43,599 nt of DNA from Dyella silvatica (GTDB taxonomy: Bacteria; Pseudomonadota; Gammaproteobacteria; Xanthomonadales; Rhodanobacteraceae): positions 1-43,599 of the forward strand of contig NZ_JAPDPE010000029.1 of NCBI RefSeq assembly GCF_026283955.1, written 5' to 3'. Position 1 is the stretch's first letter. The number at the start of each line of letters is the position of its first letter. The position numbers were made by a program, and so were the translations under genes. The notes under the pieces were generated by a model. The model was given only the letters and a program-made list of their open reading frames with translations, was not told where the DNA came from and searched no databases. Positions 35,830 to 43,599 of the stretch are shown one piece after another.

Positions 35830-36366
35830 ATGAAGCTGATCGGTTTCTTGCTACTCAGCTTGACCATGGGCGTCGCCCAGGCGCAACAGGCGCCCTCTGC
35901 CGATGCGCCTCCAGCCAGCAACGGTATGGCCGCGGTCACCGACAACGGACCCGCGGATGCCGTCAGGGAGATCCGGAAAGTCGCGGCGGACTACAACGCC
36001 GCCATGGCACGCAAAGACAGCAGCGCACTGCTCGACTTCTATTTTGACGGTAATGTACCGGTCATTGGCTCGGTCGCACCGGCGTCCTATGCATTGATGT
36101 TCTCTGCCAGCAAGGGCAAGGCGCCCAAGGTCTTTTCGTCACCGGCCAAGCAGGCCGTGCAAGGCGACACCAACCCCAAGGCAACCGTCGAAAAGGTGTC
36201 GAACCTAAGCGTGCAGACCGACGGCGCCATTGCCACCGTCCAATACGACTACGCCATTCCGCAAGGGCACGGCCATACCTTTTGGACCCTGGTGCATACC
36301 ACCGATGCGTGGAAGATCACCTCGATCGTCTATTCGATCAATCTGGCCTCATTGGACAAAAAGTAA
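35830..36366 (+). CDS. Exported NTF2-like (SnoaL/DUF-type) domain protein A
   Basis: 178 residues from the ATG at 35830, with AAGGATGG upstream and an immediate signal peptide (KLIGFLLLSLTMGVAQAQ). The mature part has the NTF2-like core: VREIRKVAADYNAAMARKDS, then ALLDFYFDGNVPV and a final AIATVQYDYAIPQGHGHTFW and AWKITSIVYSINLASLDKK. The last strand pair is nearly the same as in the protein encoded at 37168-37686 (AWKINAMLYSIKLDPS), so the two are paralogues. Both should act in the periplasm, perhaps on a small ligand; the function is unknown. Confidence 0.75.
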   Translation: MKLIGFLLLSLTMGVAQAQQAPSADAPPASNGMAAVTDNGPADAVREIRKVAADYNAAMARKDSSALLDFYFDGNVPVIGSVAPASYALMFSASKGKAPKVFSSPAKQAVQGDTNPKATVEKVSNLSVQTDGAIATVQYDYAIPQGHGHTFWTLVHTTDAWKITSIVYSINLASLDKK

Positions 36367-36498
36367 GCAGCAGCGAATGGCGGCGACAACGCGGCGCACA
36401 TGCACGCGTAGGAAATTACGAACTCTTGCCTCACACTACCGCCTCGTCATAAGACGACTTATCCGATAACTCTTCAGGAACGAAGGAACAGGGGCGAT

Positions 36499-36966
36499 AT
36501 GTTTGGCATATTAAAAGACGACAACTGGCTCATGGCCGAAACGCGTATCGATAATTTACCTATTCTGATCCGTGTGAGGCAGGCCTTGCCGGCGGAGCAA
36601 GACCGCCGGCCGTTTACCGACTTGATGATCATCACCTGGCCTTACGAGATCACCGACTCCGGCATGCCATCGGCGCAGACCTACGAGCAAATGCTTCGCT
36701 TTGAGAAAGCCATTGAACAAGGCATCGAAGCCAACGGCATTGGCGTGCAGGCGGCCTCACTGACCGGCAATGGCCATAAGGAATGGCGCTACTTCAGCAA
36801 GAATGGCGAGGAGTTTTTATCCCAACTCAATATAAGCCTGGATGGCCATCCTGTTTATCCGATCGCGATCGAGTCTTTCCTGGATGAGGAATGGACCGCG
36901 CATTCGGAGTTATTGCCCCAAGCCCATGGAACACCGCCGGATCAAGTACCAGATTCCATCGCCTGA
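36499..36966 (+). CDS. DUF695 domain protein
   Basis: 155 residues; AGGGGCGAT precedes the ATG. The pattern is that of DUF695: an opening DNWLMAETRIDNLPILIRVR, an acidic-aromatic middle with FTDLMIITWPYEI, and GVQAASLTGNGHKEWRYFSK followed by NGEEFLSQLNISLDGHPVYP. The Pfam family has no assigned biochemical role. No signal peptide was seen, so it is cytoplasmic. It lies between the two exported NTF2-like genes, which are on opposite strands. Confidence 0.75.
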   Translation: MFGILKDDNWLMAETRIDNLPILIRVRQALPAEQDRRPFTDLMIITWPYEITDSGMPSAQTYEQMLRFEKAIEQGIEANGIGVQAASLTGNGHKEWRYFSKNGEEFLSQLNISLDGHPVYPIAIESFLDEEWTAHSELLPQAHGTPPDQVPDSIA

Positions 36967-37167
36967 TCCGACCAGCCTGGCCGAGAGAGCACCTTCGGCC
37001 AAGCTCCAAGTAGCGACTGGATGCTGTGCGACTCCCGCCCATCCGCAGGCGCAGCCGGATCTTCCATCGTCATACTGGCGGGCAAAGGTATCCATGCCTG
37101 CAACAACGCGATGCCAACGACAAAGCCCGGCTTCAACACGGCTAACTCCCTGGCAAATCGAACAGGC

Positions 37168-37686
37168 TCAAGGCTTGGCTTGCTGAAATACCGATGGATC
37201 CAGCTTGATGGAATAAAGCATCGCGTTGATTTTCCAGGCATCGCCGGTATTCACCAGTTGCCAGGTTTCGCTGCCTTGATTGGTCTGCTTGCCATCGAGA
37301 AGAAAGCGGTAATCGAAGTACACGGTTGCCACGGTGCCATCGGTCTCGATGCGCACATCCGAGAATTTTTCTTCGATGGGCTTGGGGCTTTTGCTGACGA
37401 AATCGGCGAATTTCTTGTAGTCGTCAGGCATCAGCCTGGGGGCCTCGGGACGCTTGGTTTTTATATGGCGATACGTTTCATCGTCATAGACCGATATCCA
37501 TGCGCCACCCGGCAAGAACATCGCGCTCAGCGTGGCGCCATCCTTGGCGATAATCGCCGCCTTGAAGGCATCGACCAATTGCTCGATCTGCACCTTGGCG
37601 GCAGCGGGGTTGGCGGGTGGGCTCCCGGCATGCGCAAGCCCCATCGTTGCAGCCATTACCAAAGAAGCGAGCAAGATCTGTTTCAT
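37168..37686 (-). CDS. Exported NTF2-like domain protein B
   Basis: 172 residues; GGAGTGACCC precedes the ATG. A signal peptide (KQILLASLVMAATMGLAHA) is followed by the NTF2-like fold: VQIEQLVDAFKAAIIAKDGA, TLSAMFLPGGAWISVYDDE, IETDGTVATVYFDYRFLLDG and AWKINAMLYSIKLDPS. Sequence similarity to the 35830-36366 product, including position of the terminal strands, makes them paralogues. The insertion with RHIKTKRPEAPRLMPDDYKK is absent from the first copy. No ligand is known. Confidence 0.75.
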   Translation of the reverse strand: MKQILLASLVMAATMGLAHAGSPPANPAAAKVQIEQLVDAFKAAIIAKDGATLSAMFLPGGAWISVYDDETYRHIKTKRPEAPRLMPDDYKKFADFVSKSPKPIEEKFSDVRIETDGTVATVYFDYRFLLDGKQTNQGSETWQLVNTGDAWKINAMLYSIKLDPSVFQQAKP

Positions 37687-37860
37687 GGGTCACTCCATCG
37701 TGTCTACGTGGCGCGATTAAGCATCCATGTCGGCCGCGACAGCCAACGCTTTGCGGCGAGCCGTGCCTAGTTCGCGCCGGAGCGTTCACGCCGGTCTAGA
37801 CAACAGTGGGTCGCAGACTCAGTACGATGCAGCGCATTTACAACCACATCCCCGGACCCT

Positions 37861-38412
37861 ATGCACGAGATCTACATCAGTACCGATGTCGAGACAGATG
37901 GCCCGATTCCCGGGCCGCACTCCATGCTCAGCTTCGGCTCGGCGGCTTACACGGCCGACAAGCAGCTGGTCTCCACCTTCTCGGCCAACCTGGACACCCT
38001 GCCAGGGGCTTCGCCGCATCCGAAAACCGCCCAGTGGTGGGCCACCCAGCCAGCGGCCTGGGCCGCTTGCCGAAAGGATCTTGAACTACCCGAAGCGGCG
38101 ATGCAGCGCTATGTCACCTGGATCGCCTCGCTACAGGGCAAGCCGGTTTTTGTCGCCTATCCGGCGGGCTTCGATTTCTTGTTTGTTTACTGGTATCTCA
38201 TTCGTTTCGTCGGCGAAAGCCCGTTCAGCCACTCGGCGCTGGATATGAAATCGTTCGCCATGGCCGTGATGAAGACGGACTACCGGGAAAGCACCAAGCG
38301 CAACATGCCAAAACATTGGTTCGACAAATTGCCCCATTCGCACGTTGCGCTCGACGATGCCATCGAGCAAGGCGCACTTTTTTGCAACATGCTCAAGGTA
38401 AATCGCTCGTAG
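37861..38412 (+). CDS. DEDDh-type 3'-5' exonuclease
   Basis: 183 residues. The four acidic ligands of the DnaQ-like fold can be placed: Asp9 and Glu11 (STDVETDGP), Asp105 ([13 protein letters not shown]) and Asp165/166 with His161 ([11 protein letters not shown]), giving the DEDDh pattern. Such stand-alone exonucleases degrade RNA or DNA 3' ends and resemble the 3'-5' exoribonuclease group; the substrate is not settled by sequence. The start is supported by frame position and family length rather than by a strong ribosome-binding site. Upstream of the small membrane protein, 79 bp apart. Confidence 0.85.
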   Translation: MHEIYISTDVETDGPIPGPHSMLSFGSAAYTADKQLVSTFSANLDTLPGASPHPKTAQWWATQPAAWAACRKDLELPEAAMQRYVTWIASLQGKPVFVAYPAGFDFLFVYWYLIRFVGESPFSHSALDMKSFAMAVMKTDYRESTKRNMPKHWFDKLPHSHVALDDAIEQGALFCNMLKVNRS

Positions 38413-38491
38413 CGAAGAAACACGCAAGAAGAAGCACGCAGCACGCATAAACAACCAGCCGTCCGCATCTCCACCCACATAAGGAAGCCCC

Positions 38492-38728
38492 GTGAATACC
38501 TACCAAAAGACGGCCACTTTCATCTTTCGTCTGGTCGGCGGTTGCTGGGTCGCCTTCTTCGCCTTGATGTGGTCGCTGTATGCGATAGAAGCCGCCATGG
38601 GCCTGTCGGTGCAGCACTATCCCCTGCACATCATCCTGGGCAACCTCGGTTACATCGCGCTGGGTGTGTTCGCGGTGCTGGCTGCCAGGCCGCTGGGCCG
38701 CCTGATCGGCAGCGGGCTTGATACGTAA
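38492..38728 (+). CDS. Small two-helix membrane protein
   Basis: 78 residues from a GTG at 38492 with AAGGAAG four bases upstream. Two hydrophobic helices (about 8-33 and 43-68) are separated by a short loop with LSVQHYPLH, and the end reads LAARPLGRLIGSGLDT. There is a conserved-looking Gly pattern (GGCW, LGNLGYIALG). No family was recognised. It follows the exonuclease in the same direction and converges on the large barrel gene. Confidence 0.6.
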   Translation: MNTYQKTATFIFRLVGGCWVAFFALMWSLYAIEAAMGLSVQHYPLHIILGNLGYIALGVFAVLAARPLGRLIGSGLDT

Positions 38729-38798
38729 CCAAGCCCGCCCTGTCCGCGATGATGTCTCCATGGGCCGCGGTATCGGCCCATGAATGCATCGACGCTGG

Positions 38799-41700
38799 TC
38801 AGTAATAGCCCACGGCGTTGAGAAACCAGCCGTGATAGCGATAGCCGAGCTTGGTCATGTCGTCGCTGAAATCGGTCATGTTGTAGCCGATGCCCATGCG
38901 AAAGTGCTTGCCGATGTCGTAATCGACACTGGTCAGCCAACCGTGCCGGGTGCCGCTGTCGTTCGAGCTCAGCACGCGGTACTCGCCCATCACACTGAGT
39001 CCGCCGAACACGTAGCGCCGCGCCTGCACGCCGGCCAGCGTGGCCCGGTTGTCGAACCATGCGCCGGTGCCGCGCCCCAGACGTGCCTCGCCCAGCCGGG
39101 TGGCCAGCTTGGCCGAGAACTCCCATGCGGTATCCAGCCGGTAAACCCCTTCCAGCGAATACACGGTGGAGCGCTGGTCGTAGAGTGAGTCCGACTCCAC
39201 CTGCCCTGGCGACGACAAGTCGTAGAGGTAGGTGTATTTGCCGAGCAAGGTCCAGCGCGTGCTGTCCCACGGCCGCCAGGCAAAGCCCATATTCGACTCG
39301 ACGAAGCGCGCATTGTTGGCCGGATCGACATCGTCCTTGGTCGTCGACCAGTTGATTCTCGCCGCCACCCGCAACGACTCGCTGAACTTGTAACTGAAGT
39401 TGTGCGTGGTGACCCATTGCTCGCGCTGCTGGGCACCTTCGTCGCGGCGGTATTCCAGCTTGCTCGACCAACTGGTGTCAGGCGTGGTCAAGCCGCCGTT
39501 GATGCTGCCCGCATGCCGATTGACACGACCGCCGCCGACTGCATCGAGCTTGCCGTCCTGCAGGGTGAAGCCGGTGGTCCAGCCGATGGCGGGATAGAAA
39601 TCCATGCCGAAGGTATGCCCGACACCGGTGTCGGGGCCGGTCTTCAGCCACTGGCTTTCGTTGTACAGATTGGCCTGGCTGGACAAGCGCCAGCGCTGGC
39701 CCAGGGTCAATCCGTCCGGCTGCTGCGAGAGCAGGGTGGAGTTGTTGTACAGCGCGGTGGAGTCCACGGAATAGGTATAGGCGCCATACAGCGAATGATC
39801 CTGGCTCAAGCGATATTCGCCATTGACCTGGGCGGCGTTGCCACGGTCGCCGCCCGTCACCTCGGCGCCCACCGTGGAGAGATCGCCGAACAGATACTTG
39901 GCGCCCACGGTGGCCGAGTTGTTGCTCGGATACGCGCCGCCATCGTCGGCCAGGGTTACCTGCCCGTTGCCATACACATCCAGCGAACTGCCGATGCGCC
40001 GCGTGTAGCCCAGCGCGGCGAGCGTGCCGGTGCCACTATGCGTCTGGTAAGTCTCGGTCACCCGGCGCAACTCGGCGATCAGGTCCGAATGATCGGCCAG
40101 CCGCCAGTCGAGTTGCAGTTGCCCCTGCTCCAGCGCGTCGCTGCCTTGCTCGGCCTTGCTGTAACGGCCAGACAGTTTCAGGTCCGGACTCAACTGGCCG
40201 GAGAATTCGGCGCCGTATTCGTGAATCGCCTGGCCGAGTTCCGCGCGAGCCACCGAGTAACCCGAGGTCACATCGCGCCACCAGCCGCCCGCGGTCCACT
40301 CCTGCGCCGTCCAGCCAAGCTCCTTGAAGTTGGCTCGCGCATCGACCGCCGTGGCATTGCCGCTGCTTGCCGCCTGTGTGTTGTTATTGGTGCGGAAGAA
40401 ACTCAGGCCGCCGTTATCCGAATAAAAGATCGGCGCGACCGCCTGATTGCTGTGCGAGCGCTCGACTTTCAGATACGTGCCGCGCCCTTGCTGCAAGGTG
40501 ACGTCGGCGCCTTTCAGCGTGTAGTCGTCACCGGAACGGCCCTCGTCCACATAGGTACCGCCCACCGCGACGTGTTCGCCAAACCAGTGTTTCGCGCGCA
40601 GGCCGGCAGCGACATCGTTGCTGTCGAAGCCGCTGGGCACGTACTCGTAGTCGGCCAGCAGATGATTCTCGTAGCCGCTGAGCGGGCGATCGCGGATCAA
40701 AGTGTTGACGTTCTCGCTGGATATCTGCGCCAACGGTCGCGTCAACAGCACGCGTCCCTGCATCTCGTTGATCTGATAGTCGGCGCCGCGCACCAGGTTG
40801 ATCCGGGTCACCACGCCACCCGTCGTCGGATCGCGCACTTCCAGCACCAGCTGATCCGAGCCCGGCAGCAGATCGGTATGCCGCAGGTAGTAAAGGCTGC
40901 CGCCGGTACCGAGGAATTCGGTATGCCCCAGCACCGTCTGCGCCTGCGAGGCGAACGCCTTTACCAGTGTGTTCGGATCGCCCAGTGGCGTACTGGCACG
41001 GCTGCGCCAGTCGATGGCGGCGCCGTACAGGCTGCGGATGTATTGCGCATAGCGGGTGCCGGTGAAACCGGTCTGGTAGTTGCCCCACAAGGCCTGGCTC
41101 TTGTCCCAGTCGAGCCGCGCATACAGCTTGCCCTGCGTATCGATGTCGCGATAGGTGGTCGAATCGTCACCGTACACCGGGTAATACATGTTCGGGTCCA
41201 GGCGACGGAACACGTCGCGCGGATCGGCCTTGAAGAAACCGTCGAACAGGCTGCCGGTGTTGCGCTCGGTGGTATCGGCCTGCGCGGTGAGCAGATAGCG
41301 GCCATCCAGCTTGCCCTTCATATAGAAGGCCAGACGCCCTTGATCGAGAAAACCGTCCTTGTATTGCGCATCGGCCGTCAACGCCGATGCGCCCGCGCCA
41401 CTGACCGATCCCTTGGATACGGTCACATCGGCAATCGCGACGGCGAACAGATAGTTGTCGCGCACATTCACCGCCAGCGGGTAATCCATCCTGGCCCCGG
41501 CCGGCCCTTGCAGACTGACATCGAGCGTATGCGGCCCGCTGGGCATCAGATACTCGGCGACGAACTTGCGTTGCTGGTCGATCGGCACCGTCTGGCCGCC
41601 GATGTTCACGGCGTAACCTTCGGGCACGTTCTGGCCGAAGACGCGCACGCGCGAACCGCGAATGGTGATGTTCTGCTGACTCAGCGCGTTGCTGCCGAAG

Positions 41701-42566
41701 GTGCTGTCGAGCAATTGCCGCTGTTCCAGCTGGCTGCTGCTCAGGTCGCGCAACACCGTGCTTGCGCTCTGATGCATTTGATCGAGACCGCGCTGCCGAT
41801 CCACCGGCCGCACCAGTTGCAAGGTACGCGAATAGGTTTCGTCCAGGCTGCCGTCTTCGCCCCAGGCGCGCAGCACGTAGCGCAACTCATCGCCCTGCTG
41901 CAGGCGTGCATCGGCAGGCAGCCTGCCATCCCATACCGCGCTGGCGACCGCGCCCGGCGTCACCTCGATCTCGGCCAGCGGCGTGACCAGATCGGTATCG
42001 CCGGATTTGTAGATGCTTACCTTCATGCGCCGAATGAAGGCGTCGTAGTTGCTGTAGATCTGGAAGCGCACCGGTTCGACGATGCGCCCTTCGGTGAAAG
42101 CAGCAGTGGAACTGCTTTGAATATTAAGCACCGGCGTGGTCAGCGTAGGATCTTCGGTCGCCCAGATCAGCCCGCCATTGGGCAGATCCACGTTGAAGCG
42201 CGCACGCGCCTGGGCCTTGCCGGGCTCGTCGACCGGTGCGGTCACGGTCACGCGACGATCCGGCGCCAGCGCGGCATCGCTATTGGCGCCGCCACCGGTG
42301 ACCGGCCTGCTGTCACCGAGGCTGCGGATGCGCATCACCACCTGCCCATCCTGCGTGCATTGCTGCGCATCGCATATCGGCGCGGCGGCGGCTGTCGTTG
42401 CCGCTGAAGATGCAGCCGCCGGCGATGCGGTCGAGGTGGAGGTGGACTGTGCGAGCGCGGGCGTCCAAGTGCTCATCATCAGTACCGCGGCGATGGCGGC
42501 GTCCAGGCGGCGGATGCGCATAGGCTTGCTGGCCTTTAGATAGTGAGAAGAGTGCAGGGCGCTCAT
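38799..42566 (-). CDS. Giant outer-membrane beta-barrel protein with N-terminal periplasmic domains
   Basis: 1255 residues from the ATG at 42566, overlapping the stop of the OmpA-domain gene as ATGA. A second ATG at 42521 starts at the canonical signal peptide (RIRRLDAAIAAVLMMSTWTPALAQ). An Ala/Thr-rich stretch is followed by about 300 residues of Ig-like/extracellular domains (around 100-370, including EPVRFQIYSNYDAFIRRMKV and ITIRGSRVRVFGQNVPEGYA). The remainder, about 850 residues, is repeated amphipathic strands with aromatic girdles and ends in a BAM-type signal, GWFLNAVGYY. No TonB box or plug domain was found by eye. It may be a transport or secretion pore, or a scaffold for the OmpA partner. 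Confidence 0.75.
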   Translation of the reverse strand: MSALHSSHYLKASKPMRIRRLDAAIAAVLMMSTWTPALAQSTSTSTASPAAASSAATTAAAAPICDAQQCTQDGQVVMRIRSLGDSRPVTGGGANSDAALAPDRRVTVTAPVDEPGKAQARARFNVDLPNGGLIWATEDPTLTTPVLNIQSSSTAAFTEGRIVEPVRFQIYSNYDAFIRRMKVSIYKSGDTDLVTPLAEIEVTPGAVASAVWDGRLPADARLQQGDELRYVLRAWGEDGSLDETYSRTLQLVRPVDRQRGLDQMHQSASTVLRDLSSSQLEQRQLLDSTFGSNALSQQNITIRGSRVRVFGQNVPEGYAVNIGGQTVPIDQQRKFVAEYLMPSGPHTLDVSLQGPAGARMDYPLAVNVRDNYLFAVAIADVTVSKGSVSGAGASALTADAQYKDGFLDQGRLAFYMKGKLDGRYLLTAQADTTERNTGSLFDGFFKADPRDVFRRLDPNMYYPVYGDDSTTYRDIDTQGKLYARLDWDKSQALWGNYQTGFTGTRYAQYIRSLYGAAIDWRSRASTPLGDPNTLVKAFASQAQTVLGHTEFLGTGGSLYYLRHTDLLPGSDQLVLEVRDPTTGGVVTRINLVRGADYQINEMQGRVLLTRPLAQISSENVNTLIRDRPLSGYENHLLADYEYVPSGFDSNDVAAGLRAKHWFGEHVAVGGTYVDEGRSGDDYTLKGADVTLQQGRGTYLKVERSHSNQAVAPIFYSDNGGLSFFRTNNNTQAASSGNATAVDARANFKELGWTAQEWTAGGWWRDVTSGYSVARAELGQAIHEYGAEFSGQLSPDLKLSGRYSKAEQGSDALEQGQLQLDWRLADHSDLIAELRRVTETYQTHSGTGTLAALGYTRRIGSSLDVYGNGQVTLADDGGAYPSNNSATVGAKYLFGDLSTVGAEVTGGDRGNAAQVNGEYRLSQDHSLYGAYTYSVDSTALYNNSTLLSQQPDGLTLGQRWRLSSQANLYNESQWLKTGPDTGVGHTFGMDFYPAIGWTTGFTLQDGKLDAVGGGRVNRHAGSINGGLTTPDTSWSSKLEYRRDEGAQQREQWVTTHNFSYKFSESLRVAARINWSTTKDDVDPANNARFVESNMGFAWRPWDSTRWTLLGKYTYLYDLSSPGQVESDSLYDQRSTVYSLEGVYRLDTAWEFSAKLATRLGEARLGRGTGAWFDNRATLAGVQARRYVFGGLSVMGEYRVLSSNDSGTRHGWLTSVDYDIGKHFRMGIGYNMTDFSDDMTKLGYRYHGWFLNAVGYY

Positions 42567-43599
42567 GGCGTGCCCTCCTGTCCGGCGGAAACCCCTGCGG
42601 CGGGATCTCCTCGATCGACCGGCTCCACTTCCACCCGTACATGCGCACGCTGCGTGGCATCCATATGCGAGACCAAGGCCTCGTACACCGCGCGTGCACG
42701 GCGCAGGCCCAGCGCTTCGTTATGTGCCGCGCTGGCGCGGCGGTCGGCATACCCGGTCAGATAAATACGGGCATGCTCGGGATGCGTCGCGATCAGCTTC
42801 GCCAGCCGATCCAGCAAGCCGGCGTATTGCGGTTTCACCACCGCGCTGTCGGTATCGAACAACACGGTACCCAGCGTCACGCTGCCATCGGCCAGCGAGG
42901 CAAGTGGCGCCTGCTGCTCGCGCAACACCACCTGCACCTGCGCACGCACTGCGGCAGGCAGCGCCTCCAGCAAGGCATCGCGCAAAGCGGCCGCACGCAT
43001 CAACGCAAGGTCTTTATCGCTGGCGACGCCAAGCAAGGTGACCTCGCCACCGCCGTGTTCGGCCAGGGTCTTGGCCATGCTGGCGATGACAGGTTGATAA
43101 GCCGCCGCGATATGCGCGCTGCCCGGCTCGAAGATCACTTCGCCCAGTTCCATATCGGTTTGCCGGGACTGGCTCTTGATCACTTGCTCGGGCAGCTTCA
43201 CGCCGAAATCGAAACGGCCGGGCATGCCCTGGGTAATGCGCTTCACCAACGGGTTCGGCGTGGTGAACACGGTGCCCGGCGGCAAGGTGGCCGGATCGAC
43301 TTTCATGATGAAATTCCGTCCGCGCGCCATGTTCGGCACATCGATGCCTTCAAGATGGAAGCGGCCGTAGGCATCGCTTTCCATCACCAGTCCTTCGACC
43401 GTGCCGATGCGTACGCCGGGAATGCCGCGCTCGTCGATACCGCGATTGACGATGATGTAATCCACGCGAACATGGCCGTTGTCGGCAGGCGAAACATGTC
43501 GCTCAATGCTTAAGGCCTGCGCCGACATGCCTTTGGCCGCGTCGCCGCTGAGCGTGGCGGTTGTGCTGCCATCGGCGTGCATGCGCATGGCGGTGCCTT
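42563..43599 (-). CDS. OmpA-domain surface/periplasmic protein, 5' end outside window
   Basis: The frame is open at the window edge, so at least 345 residues are C-terminal. The N-proximal part carries a carboxypeptidase-regulatory/SdrB-like beta sandwich (DERGIPGVRIGTVEGLVMES, DAYGRFHLEGI). Two OmpA-like units follow. The first is degenerate (GEVIFEPGSAHI ... GVASDKDLALMRAAALRDAL). The second is intact: LGTVLFDTDSAVVKPQYAGL, TGYADRRASAAHNEAL and RRARAVYEAL, with the peptidoglycan-binding Asp and Arg in the usual places. Anchoring to the cell wall is thus predicted. The stop overlaps the start of the giant barrel gene, so the two are coupled. Confidence 0.8.
   Translation of the reverse strand, partial: GTAMRMHADGSTTATLSGDAAKGMSAQALSIERHVSPADNGHVRVDYIIVNRGIDERGIPGVRIGTVEGLVMESDAYGRFHLEGIDVPNMARGRNFIMKVDPATLPPGTVFTTPNPLVKRITQGMPGRFDFGVKLPEQVIKSQSRQTDMELGEVIFEPGSAHIAAAYQPVIASMAKTLAEHGGGEVTLLGVASDKDLALMRAAALRDALLEALPAAVRAQVQVVLREQQAPLASLADGSVTLGTVLFDTDSAVVKPQYAGLLDRLAKLIATHPEHARIYLTGYADRRASAAHNEALGLRRARAVYEALVSHMDATQRAHVRVEVEPVDRGDPAAGVSAGQEGTP

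Noticed and set aside
39402-42407. 1001-codon plus-strand frame opposite the giant barrel gene
   Set aside because: The sense frame has a signal peptide, beta-barrel pattern and coupling to the OmpA gene; the antisense frame has no recognisable protein features and no ribosome-binding site.

Overview
The window looks like a chromosome segment of a gammaproteobacterium of the order Xanthomonadales, most likely Rhodanobacteraceae (Dyella/Rhodanobacter/Frateuria-like). This rests on the RpoD N-terminus and acidic spacer, the lpxL-type acyltransferase/dtd/rpoD arrangement, a TorF-type porin, the TonB-like periplasmic proteins and the high G+C. The genus is an inference; no database was searched.

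Layout. 1-6.5 kb is conserved envelope and housekeeping sequence: the end of a CDP-glycerol glycerophosphotransferase-like gene, a GT39-type membrane glycosyltransferase, a TPR protein, a lipid A acyltransferase, dtd and rpoD with a strong terminator. A tRNA-Ile2(CAU) at 7.06 kb is followed by about 7 kb of mosaic accessory DNA: a DUF4236 protein, an internally deleted IS3-family element, small exported proteins and lipoproteins, a broken tyrosine recombinase and two TonB-C-like proteins. 14.5-18.2 kb carries a PNPOx-like protein, a TetR regulator with a clear palindromic operator divergent from a four-helix membrane protein, a DUF4336 protein and a TorF-family porin.

18.3-26.4 kb is a complete high-affinity potassium uptake locus on the minus strand. 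Its order is kdpF - 27-codon small membrane ORF - kdpA - kdpC - kdpB - kdpD - kdpE, so C and B are swapped relative to the usual FABC(DE) order. Upstream lie 11-bp-phased direct repeats that could be the KdpE operator. Next come a FUSC-family membrane protein, an amidase overlapping a TetR gene, two proteins of unknown function, and a translationally coupled beta-carbonic anhydrase/bestrophin pair whose bestrophin reading frame is broken. Then come a secreted alpha/beta hydrolase, two secreted NTF2-like paralogues flanking a DUF695 protein, a DEDDh exonuclease and a small membrane protein.

The right edge (38.8 kb to the end, minus strand) holds a 1255-residue outer-membrane beta-barrel protein translationally coupled to an OmpA-domain surface protein that runs off the window. 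Most new biology seems likely at the kdp rearrangement with its extra microprotein, the carbonic anhydrase-bestrophin pair, the coupled OmpA/giant-barrel locus and the remodelled tRNA-adjacent region.
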